From Dyadobacter sp. UC 10 (lineage in GTDB: Bacteria; Bacteroidota; Bacteroidia; Cytophagales; Spirosomataceae), in assembly GCF_008369915.1 (NCBI RefSeq), contig NZ_VSRN01000001.1:496001-560000 (forward strand): a stretch of 64,000 bases of DNA, written 5' to 3'. The notes below the pieces were generated by a model that did not search any database, was not told the origin of the DNA, and worked only from the letters and a program-made list of their open reading frames with translations. Made by a program: the position numbers and the translations under genes. Below, piece by piece: positions 45,525-54,066 of this stretch; positions within the stretch are counted from its first letter, which is position 1, and each line of letters opens with the position of its first letter.

Positions 45525-47180
45525 TTAAAGCGACACGCCGCGTTTCCAGGGGATGAAGTCGTCTTGTCCGAGCTGCTGCGCTTTGGTAAGCTCGCCGCTG
45601 GCGACATTAATCACGTATTCGAGCAAGGCTTCGGCATTTTGCTCAATGCTCTGCGTCCCATCTACGACCGGTCCGCAGTCGAAATCGATGACGTCGGGCA
45701 TTCTGTTGGCCAGCGGTGAGTTGGTCGCTACTTTCGCTACGGGACAGATCGGGTTGCCTGTCGGTGTTCCTAATCCGGTTGTAAATAGAATGATATTTGC
45801 TCCTGCGGCCGTTTGCCCCGTAGTTGCTTCAACGTCATTTCCGGGTGTGCAAACCAGTTGCAAGCCTGGCTCGGTTGCTCTTTCGGTGTAATTCAGCACG
45901 TCAGATATATAGGCATTCCCACCTTTTTTCGCGGCGCCGGCAGATTTGATCGCATCGGTAATCAGTCCGTCTTTGATGTTTCCAGGGGAAGGATTGAATG
46001 CAAATGCAGAACCCACCGCTTCGGCTTTGCCTGCATAGTCGCGCATCAGTTTCTCAAATTTCGCAGCTTTCTCTTCGGTCACGCAACGGTTAAGCAGCTC
46101 CTGCTCTACCCCGTTCAGTTCCGGAAATTCAGCGAGTAAAGTTTGTCCGCCGATACCTACCACCAGATCAGATAAGTGTCCCAGGACCGGATTTGCGGAT
46201 ATTCCTGAAAAACCGTCAGAACCACCGCATTTTAACCCCACCGAAAGTTTGGAAAGTGGCGCAGCTGATCTTTCGAATTCATTTATTTTGGCCAAACCCA
46301 TAAAAGTCTCCTTGATCGCGCCCGACATGAGCGAGTATTCGGTGCCTTTCTGGTGTTCAAATGCGAAGAACGGTTTATTGAAATGCGGGTCACGCTTTTT
46401 GATCTCGTCTTCCAGCGTTTTCAGTTCGGAATTTTGGCAACCCAAACTTAAAACCGTGATTCCCGCTACATTCGGGTGCACCGCGTAAGCCGCGAAAAGC
46501 GAGCATAATGTATTGGCATCCAACCGGGTGCCGCCACAGCCGCCTTCGTGCGTCAGGAATTTCACTCCGTCCACATTTTTAAACGGACGTTCCGGTTTCT
46601 TCCTGGCTGCGACCGGCGCATCTACAAAAGTTTGCAGATTTTTAATGGTCCGCATATCTCCCTGCTGATACAAATGCAGGAATTCCCGCACCTGATCACG
46701 GTACATATCTGTTTGCGCGTAACCCAGCTCCCGCTCAAATGCATCTTTCATGATCAGCACGTTGCGGTTTTCACAAAAAACGAGCGGAACTACCAGCCAG
46801 TAATTATAGGTACCTACTCGACCGTCTTCCCGATGATATCCATTGAAAGTACGCCCAAGCCACTTGCTCACATCAGGTTGTGTATAGGAATAAGGCTGGC
46901 GATTGGCTGTGCTGTAATCGTGCGCGTCGTGTTTGAGATTAAAAGTCGTGATCGGCTCGCCTTTTTTGATCGGCTGCGTTGCCCGGCCCACCAAAACCCC
47001 GTACATAATAATAGCGCCGCCGGTATCAATATCCTCGGTGACGAATTTGTGCTTGGCCGAGACACCATATTGCAGGTTGTAAGCAGCCCCTTCAAGCGAC
47101 ACCTGAGATCCAGCAGGCTGATCCCGCAATGCAACTATTACATTATCAGAAGGATGTATTTTTAAAAGCTGTGAAGCCAT
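45525..47180 (-). CDS. UxaA (altronate dehydratase) family aldonate dehydratase
   Basis: 551 residues, full UxaA architecture. An N-terminal SAF domain (about 5-100) is followed by the catalytic part, with FLTHEGGCGGTRLDANTLCSLFAAYAVHPN, SVGLKCGGSDGFSGISANPVLGHLSDLVV and TTGLGTPTGNPICPVAKVATNS. Family enzymes dehydrate altronate or galactarate. Here, at the head of a leftward set with SDR, FAH, lactonase and mutarotase, it most likely dehydrates L-fuconate or L-rhamnonate. Proteobacterial pathways use an enolase-superfamily dehydratase at this step, so this would be a non-homologous replacement. Promoter-proximal gene, divergent from AraC. Confidence 0.85.
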   Translation of the reverse strand: MASQLLKIHPSDNVIVALRDQPAGSQVSLEGAAYNLQYGVSAKHKFVTEDIDTGGAIIMYGVLVGRATQPIKKGEPITTFNLKHDAHDYSTANRQPYSYTQPDVSKWLGRTFNGYHREDGRVGTYNYWLVVPLVFCENRNVLIMKDAFERELGYAQTDMYRDQVREFLHLYQQGDMRTIKNLQTFVDAPVAARKKPERPFKNVDGVKFLTHEGGCGGTRLDANTLCSLFAAYAVHPNVAGITVLSLGCQNSELKTLEDEIKKRDPHFNKPFFAFEHQKGTEYSLMSGAIKETFMGLAKINEFERSAAPLSKLSVGLKCGGSDGFSGISANPVLGHLSDLVVGIGGQTLLAEFPELNGVEQELLNRCVTEEKAAKFEKLMRDYAGKAEAVGSAFAFNPSPGNIKDGLITDAIKSAGAAKKGGNAYISDVLNYTERATEPGLQLVCTPGNDVEATTGQTAAGANIILFTTGLGTPTGNPICPVAKVATNSPLANRMPDVIDFDCGPVVDGTQSIEQNAEALLEYVINVASGELTKAQQLGQDDFIPWKRGVSL

Positions 47181-47218
47181 AATTTATTTAACAATTAATA
47201 CAGATCAGGATGGTGAAT

Positions 47219-47261
47219 GGTATTGAAATCTATCAACAAAACAACATAATATTTCAATACC
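47219..47261. promoter_or_regulatory. Exact 11-bp inverted repeat, candidate operator in the dehydratase/araC divergent region
   Basis: GGTATTGAAAT (47219-47229) and ATTTCAATACC (47251-47261) are exact reverse complements with arm centres 32 bases apart, about three helical turns. They lie between the divergent starts at 47180 and 47339. A second short palindrome, GATA...TATC, follows at 47262-47274. Position and spacing fit sites for the adjacent AraC-type regulator. Confidence 0.6.
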
Positions 47262-47338
47262 GATAATGAATATCGTAGCAAATTTTTCAACTATATTGGC
47301 ATATATTTCTATTTTACACGAGATTCTTGTAATTATTT

Positions 47339-48247
47339 GTGAAACCACAGCTGCTCAAAGTTCCGAAAGGGCTGCAAAAATCATTCAGTATCAGGCAGGA
47401 TGTCGTGCTTTATTTCTATAATCGCTGGCACTATCACCCTGAACTTGAACTGATACATATCGAGCAGGGATCTGGCACTCAGTTTGTTGGCGACAATATA
47501 AGCAGTTTTCAAAATGGCGACCTGCTGTTGATCGGCCCCAACCTGCCGCATTACTGGCGTTGCGATGAAAAGTATTTTCACCGTGAAAGTAAATTGTACG
47601 CACAAGCAACGGTACTCCATTTTTCCGAGGCAATTCTTGGTAAAACTTTTCTCGACCTTCCTGAAAACAAGTCCATTGCAGAGCTGCTTTTTAAAGCCAG
47701 GCTCGGGATGAAGATCTCAGGAAATGGCACTGAAAAAGTAAAAAAGCTCCTGCGGGAGTTGCTTAATCAGCAAAATGGTAACTCGATCATTGCCCTGCTG
47801 CAGATACTGGAAAGCTTGTCGCATTGCCCCGGCGTTGAGCTGCTGACAGACAAGCCTTATCTTGACGAATTCGATCAGTTTGACACCGATCGCATTAACC
47901 ATATTTATCAGTACTCACTCAGCAATTTTCAGCGGAAAATTTCGATTGAGGAAATATCAGAAGTGGCCAATATCAGTCCGCATTCCTTTTGCAGGTATTT
48001 CAAAAGCCGCACCCGCAAAACGTACTCCCAGTTTTTGCTCGAATTGCGGATAGGTCATGCCTGCAAATTACTGTCAGAAGCAAAGATCCCCGTGGCACAG
48101 GTTTGCTTCGAAAGCGGGTTTAACAATTTTGCCAACTTCAATAAATACTTCAAGTTGCATACCGGTAAAAGCCCGCTCCAATACCAGAAAGAATTCAGGA
48201 AAATCCCGATTTCAAGGCACCACACCAATCTTAATTCCGTCCTATGA
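47339..48247 (+). CDS. AraC family transcriptional regulator
   Basis: 302 residues from a GTG start at 47339. The N-terminal cupin sensor domain (about 15-110) has YHPELELIHIEQGSGTQFVG and NGDLLLIGPNLPHYW. The C-terminal double helix-turn-helix (about 195-295) has ISIEEISEVANISPHSFCRYFKSRTRKTYSQFL and PVAQVCFESGFNNFANFNKYFKLHTGKSP. It probably senses a sugar or sugar acid and controls the divergent catabolic genes. Its stop overlaps the start of the adenine deaminase gene (ATGA), so both are translated from one message. Confidence 0.92.
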   Translation: MKPQLLKVPKGLQKSFSIRQDVVLYFYNRWHYHPELELIHIEQGSGTQFVGDNISSFQNGDLLLIGPNLPHYWRCDEKYFHRESKLYAQATVLHFSEAILGKTFLDLPENKSIAELLFKARLGMKISGNGTEKVKKLLRELLNQQNGNSIIALLQILESLSHCPGVELLTDKPYLDEFDQFDTDRINHIYQYSLSNFQRKISIEEISEVANISPHSFCRYFKSRTRKTYSQFLLELRIGHACKLLSEAKIPVAQVCFESGFNNFANFNKYFKLHTGKSPLQYQKEFRKIPISRHHTNLNSVL

Positions 48248-49881
48248 AGCTTAATATTGTCGATATCCTGCAAAAAAATATATACGAAGCCGAGCTGAAA
48301 ATCTCTGGTCGGCACATTGATTCCATCAAAAATCTGGGTCCGGAAAATCCTGCATTACCTTATGCACTGCCCGGTTTTATAGACGCACATGTACATATAG
48401 AAAGCTCCATGCTGACCCCCGCACAATTTGCCCGCCTGGCAGTTGTGCATGGTACCGTCGCCACAGTTTCCGATCCGCACGAGATCGCCAATGTATTAGG
48501 CTTGCCAGGGGTGGATTTTATGATTGAGGATGGAAAAAGGGTGCCTTTCAAATTTTGCTTTGGCGCACCATCCTGCGTTCCGGCAACCGTTTTTGAAACT
48601 GCCGGTGCTACGATCGATGCGGAACAGGTGGGACAGCTACTTGCGAGAGATGAAATAGGCTATCTGGCGGAAGTGATGAATTTCCCCGGTGTACTGAATG
48701 CAGATCCCGATATGATGGCAAAGATCGCCTGGGCGAAGCATTATAATAAAGTAATAGACGGACACGCACCGGGGTTGAGAGGCGAAGCTGCGAGACAATA
48801 TGCCTCCAACGGAATAAGTACTGATCATGAATGTTTTACGTATGATGAGGCGCGGGAAAAAATCGGTTATGGGGTCAAAGTCCTCATCCGCGAAGGCAGT
48901 GCAGCCAGAAATTTTGACGCACTAATTCCGTTGATCGCGGAATTCCCGGAACAGATCATGTTTTGCTCGGACGATAAACACCCCGACAACCTGGTCGAAG
49001 GACATATTAATGTACTCATCAAACGGGCGCTTGCCTTGGGTTACGATCTATGGAATATCCTGCGCGCAGCCTGTGTAAACCCCGTTTTACATTATAACCT
49101 GCCCGTTGGGTTGCTGAAAGAGGACGACCCCGCCGATTTCATCATTATAGACAATTTGAAAAATTTCAATTTGTTGCAGACGTGGATTAATGGCAAGAAA
49201 GTGGCCGAAAATGGCATTTCCAACATCCCTGACCTGCAAAGTGACCATCCGAACCATTTTAGCTGCCTGCCGAAAACAGCAGGCGATTTTGCATTAAACT
49301 ATGATAATGCAAACGGTGAGCAAATTGAAGTAAGGGTAATTGAGGCTTTCGACGGTCAACTGATTACCGGACAGGCATTTGAGCAGCTCACTATTTCTCA
49401 CAATGCAATAGAAAGCAACCCGGACATTGACATTTTGAAGATCGTGGTGGTAAACCGTTACAATGATGCAAAACCGGCTGTGGCATTCATCAAAAATTTC
49501 GGTTTGAAGGGAGGCGCTATTGCCTCCTCGGTCGCGCACGACTCGCATAATATCATTGCGGTCGGTGTGGACAACGAGCGTATAGCCGAGGCAGTTAACC
49601 TGATTATCGGGGCGAAAGGAGGCGTGGCGGCAGTTGGTCAGGGCAAACAAAAGCTATTAGCCCTTCCAATCGCAGGTTTGATGAGCGATGAAGATGGTTA
49701 TAAAGTAGCGGCCGGTTACACGGAGATTGATCAATTTGTTAAAAATGAACTGAAATCAACTTTACAATCGCCTTTCATGACACTTTCTTTCATGGCGCTG
49801 CTGGTGATCCCTTCTCTTAAACTGAGCGATAAAGGCCCTTTTGACGGTGAAAATTTCAAATTTATCCCATTAAGTATTTGA
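48244..49881 (+). CDS. ade: Adenine deaminase
   Basis: 545 residues, full-length Ade of the amidohydrolase superfamily. Motifs: PGFIDAHVHIESSMLTPAQFARLAVVHGTVATVSDPHEIANVLG (metal His pair and family signature), VMNFPGVLNADPDMMAKI, IDGHAPGL, STDHECFTYDEA, FCSDDKHPDNLVEGHI and GGAIASSVAHDSHNIIAVG. It converts adenine to hypoxanthine and ammonia. The ATGA overlap with araC is unexpected, because purine salvage has no obvious tie to deoxysugar catabolism. Confidence 0.95.
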   Translation: MKLNIVDILQKNIYEAELKISGRHIDSIKNLGPENPALPYALPGFIDAHVHIESSMLTPAQFARLAVVHGTVATVSDPHEIANVLGLPGVDFMIEDGKRVPFKFCFGAPSCVPATVFETAGATIDAEQVGQLLARDEIGYLAEVMNFPGVLNADPDMMAKIAWAKHYNKVIDGHAPGLRGEAARQYASNGISTDHECFTYDEAREKIGYGVKVLIREGSAARNFDALIPLIAEFPEQIMFCSDDKHPDNLVEGHINVLIKRALALGYDLWNILRAACVNPVLHYNLPVGLLKEDDPADFIIIDNLKNFNLLQTWINGKKVAENGISNIPDLQSDHPNHFSCLPKTAGDFALNYDNANGEQIEVRVIEAFDGQLITGQAFEQLTISHNAIESNPDIDILKIVVVNRYNDAKPAVAFIKNFGLKGGAIASSVAHDSHNIIAVGVDNERIAEAVNLIIGAKGGVAAVGQGKQKLLALPIAGLMSDEDGYKVAAGYTEIDQFVKNELKSTLQSPFMTLSFMALLVIPSLKLSDKGPFDGENFKFIPLSI

Positions 49882-50043
49882 TAAGTTACATATTTTAAGA
49901 AATAGCAAGATTAAACTTTGAAATATAATTTTAGGGTGAAAATATTTTTTAAATACGTTTTTTTATAAATATATTTACAAGTGTTATAATGACCCTTATT
50001 TCATTATTCAATTCCTAACCCCAATCAAAATCCTTTCCAAACA

Positions 50044-50625
50044 ATGGCTCACCTACGCTACAAGCAAGAAGAAGAACTCTGTTTTTGGGATCAGTTCAGA
50101 AAAGGCGATGAAAATGCTTACGCATGCCTGTACCGCTCTTACGTTCACATTCTTTACCAGTATTGCTCACAGTTTACGATTGACAAACCATTAATTAAAG
50201 ATTGCATTCACGACCTCTTCGTGGAACTATGGAGAAACCGAATGACGCTGGGTGACACCACTTCCGTCCGGTTCTATTTGATGGCGTCTATCAAAAGAAA
50301 GCTGGTTCGCCACTTGAATGCACAGCAAAAGCATACGAGCAATGAAGATATTCCGGTTGAATACTGGCATATCAACACGCCTTCGCACGAAAATCACCTG
50401 ATCTCCGAGGAAGAGTTCGAATCGACGAACCAGCATTTGAACGTAGCGATCAACGGTCTGCCACGTCGCCAGCGTGAAGCTATTTTTCTTAAATTTTATA
50501 TGAACCTGAACAACCACGAGATCGCCGATCTGATGAAAATCAATATCCAGTCGGTGTACAACCTGGTTTTCGGTGCATTGGGTAACCTGAAAAAGCAAAT
50601 GACGCTGGACAGGCTTACTTTCTAA
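50044..50625 (+). CDS. ECF-type RNA polymerase sigma factor
   Basis: 193 residues. Sigma region 2 (about 15-85, FRKGDENAYACLYRSYVHILYQYC and KDCIHDLFVELWRNR) and region 4 (about 135-190, INGLPRRQREAIFLKFYMNLNNHEIADLMKINIQSVYNLVFGALGNLKKQM) give an ECF sigma factor of the common Bacteroidota type. There is no FecR-like anti-sigma gene or SusC/D pair next to it, so its partner and target genes are not in the window. It has its own terminator. Confidence 0.9.
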   Translation: MAHLRYKQEEELCFWDQFRKGDENAYACLYRSYVHILYQYCSQFTIDKPLIKDCIHDLFVELWRNRMTLGDTTSVRFYLMASIKRKLVRHLNAQQKHTSNEDIPVEYWHINTPSHENHLISEEEFESTNQHLNVAINGLPRRQREAIFLKFYMNLNNHEIADLMKINIQSVYNLVFGALGNLKKQMTLDRLTF

Positions 50626-50647
50626 GGCTTACACATTTCAGAATACG

Positions 50648-50676
50648 AGCGTGGCGAACTTAGCCACGCTTTTTTT
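50648..50676 (+). terminator. Terminator after the ECF sigma gene
   Basis: Perfect stem AGCGTGGC / GCCACGCT with a 7-base loop and then TTTTTT. Confidence 0.92.
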
Positions 50677-50714
50677 GTTACTTATTTTACCAAAAACAAA
50701 CTAAATACACTTCA

Positions 50715-51986
50715 ATGACCACACTAACCACTCCTCTTGCCGAGCGCCTTCGCCCCAGGACACTGGACGATTTCGTCGGCCAGGAGAAATTGTTAGGCCC
50801 GAAAGGACCGCTCCGCCGGGCAATATTACAGAATGCTATTCCCTCCATGATTTTCTGGGGACCACCCGGAGTAGGAAAAACCACATTGGCTTTGCTGATT
50901 GCGGAAACTACCAAAAGGCAATTTTACAATTTAAGCGCGATCAGTTCCGGGGTAAAAGATCTTCGGGAAGTATTGGCCAGACCTTCGGGACTTTTTCCGG
51001 CGATTCTTTTCATCGACGAGATTCACCGTTACAATAAAAGCCAGCAGGATGCGCTACTGGGAGCTGTGGAAAAAGGCCAGGTAACGCTGATCGGCGCTAC
51101 TACTGAAAATCCGTCATTCGAAGTCAATTCGGCACTTTTATCCCGTTGCCAGGTGTATATTCTCGAAGCATTCGGTGAGGAGGAATTGAAAAATCTGATC
51201 TCTCGGGCATTGGAAAAAGACCAGTGGCTGAAAGAAAAAAGCATCAAATTTAAATCTTACGATGCACTAATGCGGCTCTCGGGCGGCGATGGCCGGAAGC
51301 TCCTTAACCTGCTCGAACTTGTGGTACTCGGCAAAGGCGAAGCTAAAAAAATCGAAATCAATGATGAATGGGTAACAGAGGTTGCGCAACAGAATATCGC
51401 CAGGTATGATAAGTCGGGAGAGCAGCATTATGATATCATCTCGGCATTTATCAAATCTCTCCGGGGAAGCGATCCGAATGCCGCTGTGTATTGGATGGCA
51501 AGAATGATCGTAGCCGGCGAAGATCCTTCTTTCATTGCGAGACGAATGCTGATCATGGCGTCGGAAGACATTGGGAACGCAAACCCTACCGCAGTAATTA
51601 TGGCTAATGCATGTATGCAGGCCGTAAATGTGATCGGTTATCCGGAATGCAGGATCATCCTTTCGCAAGTGGCTATTTATCTGGCCACTTCACCCAAAAG
51701 CAATGCCAGTTACGTGGCGATCGGCGATGCGATGGAAGCTGCCAAAAACACTGCGCATTTACCGGTACCATTGCATTTGCGTAATGCACCTACCAAATTA
51801 ATGAAGCAGATCGGTTATGGAAAAGGGTACAAATATTCACACGATTTCGAAGGCAATTTTGCCAAACAGAACTTTTTGCCGGATGAAATCAAAGGCAGTA
51901 AATTCTTCGAGCCGGGAAAAAATGCGCGGGAGGAAGAAATCCGCAAAAAGCTGCAAAACTGGTGGGGGGATTGGTACGATTACTGA
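50715..51986 (+). CDS. rarA: RarA (MgsA), replication-associated recombination AAA+ ATPase
   Basis: 423 residues. Order: N-terminal LAERLRPRTLDDFVGQEKLLG, Walker A GPPGVGKTTLA (about 54-64), Walker B ILFIDEIHRYNKSQQDALL, sensor 1 GATTENPSFEVNSALLSRCQVY, and the C-terminal tetramerisation part with DPNAAVYWMARMIVAGEDP and RRMLIMASEDIGNANP. RarA acts at stalled replication forks. The end overlaps a possible small minus-strand gene by seven bases. Confidence 0.95.
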   Translation: MTTLTTPLAERLRPRTLDDFVGQEKLLGPKGPLRRAILQNAIPSMIFWGPPGVGKTTLALLIAETTKRQFYNLSAISSGVKDLREVLARPSGLFPAILFIDEIHRYNKSQQDALLGAVEKGQVTLIGATTENPSFEVNSALLSRCQVYILEAFGEEELKNLISRALEKDQWLKEKSIKFKSYDALMRLSGGDGRKLLNLLELVVLGKGEAKKIEINDEWVTEVAQQNIARYDKSGEQHYDIISAFIKSLRGSDPNAAVYWMARMIVAGEDPSFIARRMLIMASEDIGNANPTAVIMANACMQAVNVIGYPECRIILSQVAIYLATSPKSNASYVAIGDAMEAAKNTAHLPVPLHLRNAPTKLMKQIGYGKGYKYSHDFEGNFAKQNFLPDEIKGSKFFEPGKNAREEEIRKKLQNWWGDWYDY

Positions 51987-52201
51987 GCATTTCGCTCCTT
52001 TATCTTTTCAGAAAAGCTTTCAAATGTGAGATCCGGCTCGCTTTCGGAAGTTGCAGGGGGCTGCTTCCACTCGGCGAAAAGCTTTTCGGCGAGCTTCCTC
52101 ATGTTGTCGTCCGTCTCCATTTCGGACACGATTCTGGCAAGCCCCTCTTGACCGGGAGAAGTCTTGTTTTTTTTGGCTGAATGTTCGCCAGGCTCTTGCA
52201 T
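51980..52201 (-). CDS. Small charged protein of unknown function
   Basis: 73 residues from ATG 52201 (MQEPGEHSAKKNKTSPG). A TTG at 52303 would extend it by 34 residues that look less coding-like. The protein is Lys/Glu-rich with one amphipathic helix (about 18-44, RIVSEMETDDNMRKLAEKLFAEWKQ). No domain recognised. It converges on rarA with a seven-base overlap. Support is composition and an open frame only. Confidence 0.45.
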   Translation of the reverse strand: MQEPGEHSAKKNKTSPGQEGLARIVSEMETDDNMRKLAEKLFAEWKQPPATSESEPDLTFESFSEKIKERNAQ

Positions 52202-52339
52202 GTTACCGGTATTCAGAGGTAAAAGAAAGTTGAGTCCTATTTTTTTTGCAAATACGCGCCCGATAAGATTAAATCTTAATGTTCGCTCACTAAAGTCCGA
52301 CAAGTTAGCGGTATTTGCTATTAATTTGCTGCAAAAATT

Positions 52340-52897
52340 ATGTCCGTCCAGAAGATGATCCCTGAAAGTATTCCCTTGCTCGAACGCCAGCTTTTAATCA
52401 ATCAATGCAGGCTCCTGGCTTTGCTCGGTGATGAAAAAGAGAAAGAGGTTAACGAAAAAAGGATCGAAATCCTTGAAAAAGGATATACCGGCCTTTATCC
52501 TAAAGTATTCAATACGCTGTACGAAGAAGTGCCGATTAGTGTGTACAATGAGATTTCGGACATTATGAAAATGTATGGGCGGATCAACGATTCAGTCCGC
52601 CTGCTTACTGATGAAGAAAAGAACAGCCTAAACCTGTCAGCCCTTGAATTCGAAGGCTTCGACGAAGATAATGGAATGTATTATTATATGATGTCTTATT
52701 TAGTAGACCGGATGGACGAGCATGGAGAGTATAAAGGCAAACAGCTCAAATCTCACAACAGCTCTTGTATGGTCAAATACAACCGGATGCTTTCTGTTTT
52801 CTCTGAGTATGAAAAGACTGATAAATTTCAGTATTCAGCCCAGGATCTCCAAAAATTCATCGATTTGGTAGAGGCGAATGCCGAGCAGAACCGCTAA
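52340..52897 (+). CDS. YfbU family protein
   Basis: 185 residues, all-alpha. It matches E. coli YfbU in length and pattern: ERQLLINQCRLLALLG at the start, EKRIEILEKGYTGLYPKVF, NEISDIMKMYGRINDSV, LEFEGFDEDN and KYNRMLSVF near the end. The biochemical role of YfbU is not established. It is separated from downstream genes by a possible small-RNA region and a strong terminator. Confidence 0.85.
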   Translation: MSVQKMIPESIPLLERQLLINQCRLLALLGDEKEKEVNEKRIEILEKGYTGLYPKVFNTLYEEVPISVYNEISDIMKMYGRINDSVRLLTDEEKNSLNLSALEFEGFDEDNGMYYYMMSYLVDRMDEHGEYKGKQLKSHNSSCMVKYNRMLSVFSEYEKTDKFQYSAQDLQKFIDLVEANAEQNR

Positions 52898-52981
52898 GGA
52901 GAAAGTTACTTCTTATCATAACTATTCTGATAGTTGAACGGGTAACCAGTGTAATTATTAACCGAAAACTTAGGTTCTAAA

Positions 52982-53082
52982 TTAACAATTTGTTAAGTTT
53001 GTATTTGAAAATCAGCAACTGATTTTCAATAACGTTGAGTAAAATCGAACATCCCGGATACATTGCATCCGGGATGTTTTTT
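52982..53082 (+). ncRNA. Possible small RNA or structured regulatory element
   Basis: In the 204-base gap after the YfbU gene lie, in order, TTAACAATTTGTTAA (52982-52996, palindrome) and TAAGTTTG (52994-53001, exact TAnnTTTG -7 match). A perfect 11-bp hairpin TTGAAAATCAG/CTGATTTTCAA (53005-53029) and the strong terminator at 53048-53082 follow. A promoter box, hairpin and terminator within about 90 bases and no reading frame suggest a short transcript of about 75 nucleotides. Alternatively, this is the long 3' end of the YfbU message. Confidence 0.35.
53048..53082 (+). terminator. Strong terminator, 150 bases after the YfbU gene
   Basis: Stem AACATCCCGGAT / ATCCGGGATGTT (perfect 12 bp) with a 7-base loop, followed by TTTT. 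Confidence 0.9.
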
Positions 53083-53101
53083 ATTTAGTTATCGACTATC
53101 A

Positions 53102-53296
53102 TCAGTGAAGTTGCATTTTTCGTAATCTCGAAGCGTTCCGCTTCATAAACAAACGATCTCCGCTTGCAAAGCCTTGATATCCGCTGTTCTTCTTTAACTG
53201 AGTGATCAGCCACACCCCCGTTACAGTTGCAAGCATTAGTAATCCGATAGTAATGTAGGGAAGTAGCCAATATAGATTCTGGACGAGCTGTGCCAT
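53102..53296 (-). CDS. Small single-pass membrane protein
   Basis: 64 residues from ATG 53296 (MAQLVQNLYWLLPYITIG). One hydrophobic helix (about 8-32) is followed by a basic cytosolic tail (LKKNSGYQGFASGDRLFMKRNASRLRKM), consistent with an N-out small membrane protein. No family recognised. The gene upstream on the same strand (53405-53905) is also a membrane-anchored protein of unknown function. Confidence 0.55.
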   Translation of the reverse strand: MAQLVQNLYWLLPYITIGLLMLATVTGVWLITQLKKNSGYQGFASGDRLFMKRNASRLRKMQLH

Positions 53297-53404
53297 GATT
53301 TCTGTCTAGTCAGGTTCTTTTATAACCGAGATCCAGAAAATATCATACCAGCTATCTATGCCTGCTACTGTGTGACTGTGAGGAATTTACGCCACAGAAT
53401 CCAT

Positions 53405-53905
53405 TCAAAATTTAGCACTCACAACCTCCGTATCGCAACCCACCACACTCGGGCTTACATATCCAACACTTACATCCGATACTTTCGTCGATTTGTTGGC
53501 TGGAGCCGCAGCTTTGATGGTGATGATCTTGGAAGTTACCACAGACTGTGTTTCAGACAAGTATTTAAACTGGACCTCCACGCTGGATAAGGCTTTGCTG
53601 GTACCATTCACAACGGTCAAATTGTGAATCGCAACGCCACCGACCGACCGCCATTCGTTGTCCTGTATTTTAATTTTTTTTAGCAGCTCTTCTTTATTGC
53701 GTGAGGAAATCGAGCTGAGCGAGTCAGTACTTCCCAGCACTTCGGTTTTGGAAACGACTACTGGCTTTTCCTTCAAAAAATCAAACTGCTTATAATAGTA
53801 TAATAAGTAAATGAATGCGCATACTGGAACCAGTGCGCTTACCCATTTAAGCAAGGGGATAAGAACTTTTTTCCACTTACCTCTTTTACTCTTTCTTCCA
53901 GGCAT
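53405..53905 (-). CDS. Membrane-anchored protein with a beta-sandwich-like extracytoplasmic domain
   Basis: 166 residues: a very basic N-terminus (MPGRKSKRGKWKK), one transmembrane helix (about 20-37), a linker, and a domain at about 80-165 with WRSVGGVAIHNLTVVNGTSKALSSVEVQFKYL. That domain resembles FxLYD/DUF3426-like domains, which hold protein or lipid partners in the envelope. The family assignment is tentative. It precedes the small membrane protein by 108 bases on the same strand. Confidence 0.7.
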   Translation of the reverse strand: MPGRKSKRGKWKKVLIPLLKWVSALVPVCAFIYLLYYYKQFDFLKEKPVVVSKTEVLGSTDSLSSISSRNKEELLKKIKIQDNEWRSVGGVAIHNLTVVNGTSKALSSVEVQFKYLSETQSVVTSKIITIKAAAPANKSTKVSDVSVGYVSPSVVGCDTEVVSAKF

Positions 53906-54007
53906 ATTGGTGTGCTAAAGGTGGTTTATTACGAAACACGCTTCGCAAATATATAGAATATGAAATATCAAACTCATACTATACAGGTCGAATTGCTACT
54001 GCCGGAT

Positions 54008-54043
54008 AAAAAAACAGACCGCTGGGATTGTCCCAGCGGTCTG
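54008..54043 (-). terminator. Terminator of the T9SS cargo gene
   Basis: Perfect 13-bp stem CAGACCGCTGGGA / TCCCAGCGGTCTG with a 3-base loop. On the minus strand it is followed by TTTTTTT. It lies 24 bases after the cargo gene stop. Confidence 0.95.
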
Positions 54044-54066
54044 AATGTGTATCGTGTTCAACAAGG

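Noticed and set aside
50044-50625. A sigma/anti-sigma glycan-utilisation system around the ECF sigma factor
   Set aside because: No FecR-like, SusC-like or SusD-like gene lies next to it; the neighbours are ade and rarA.
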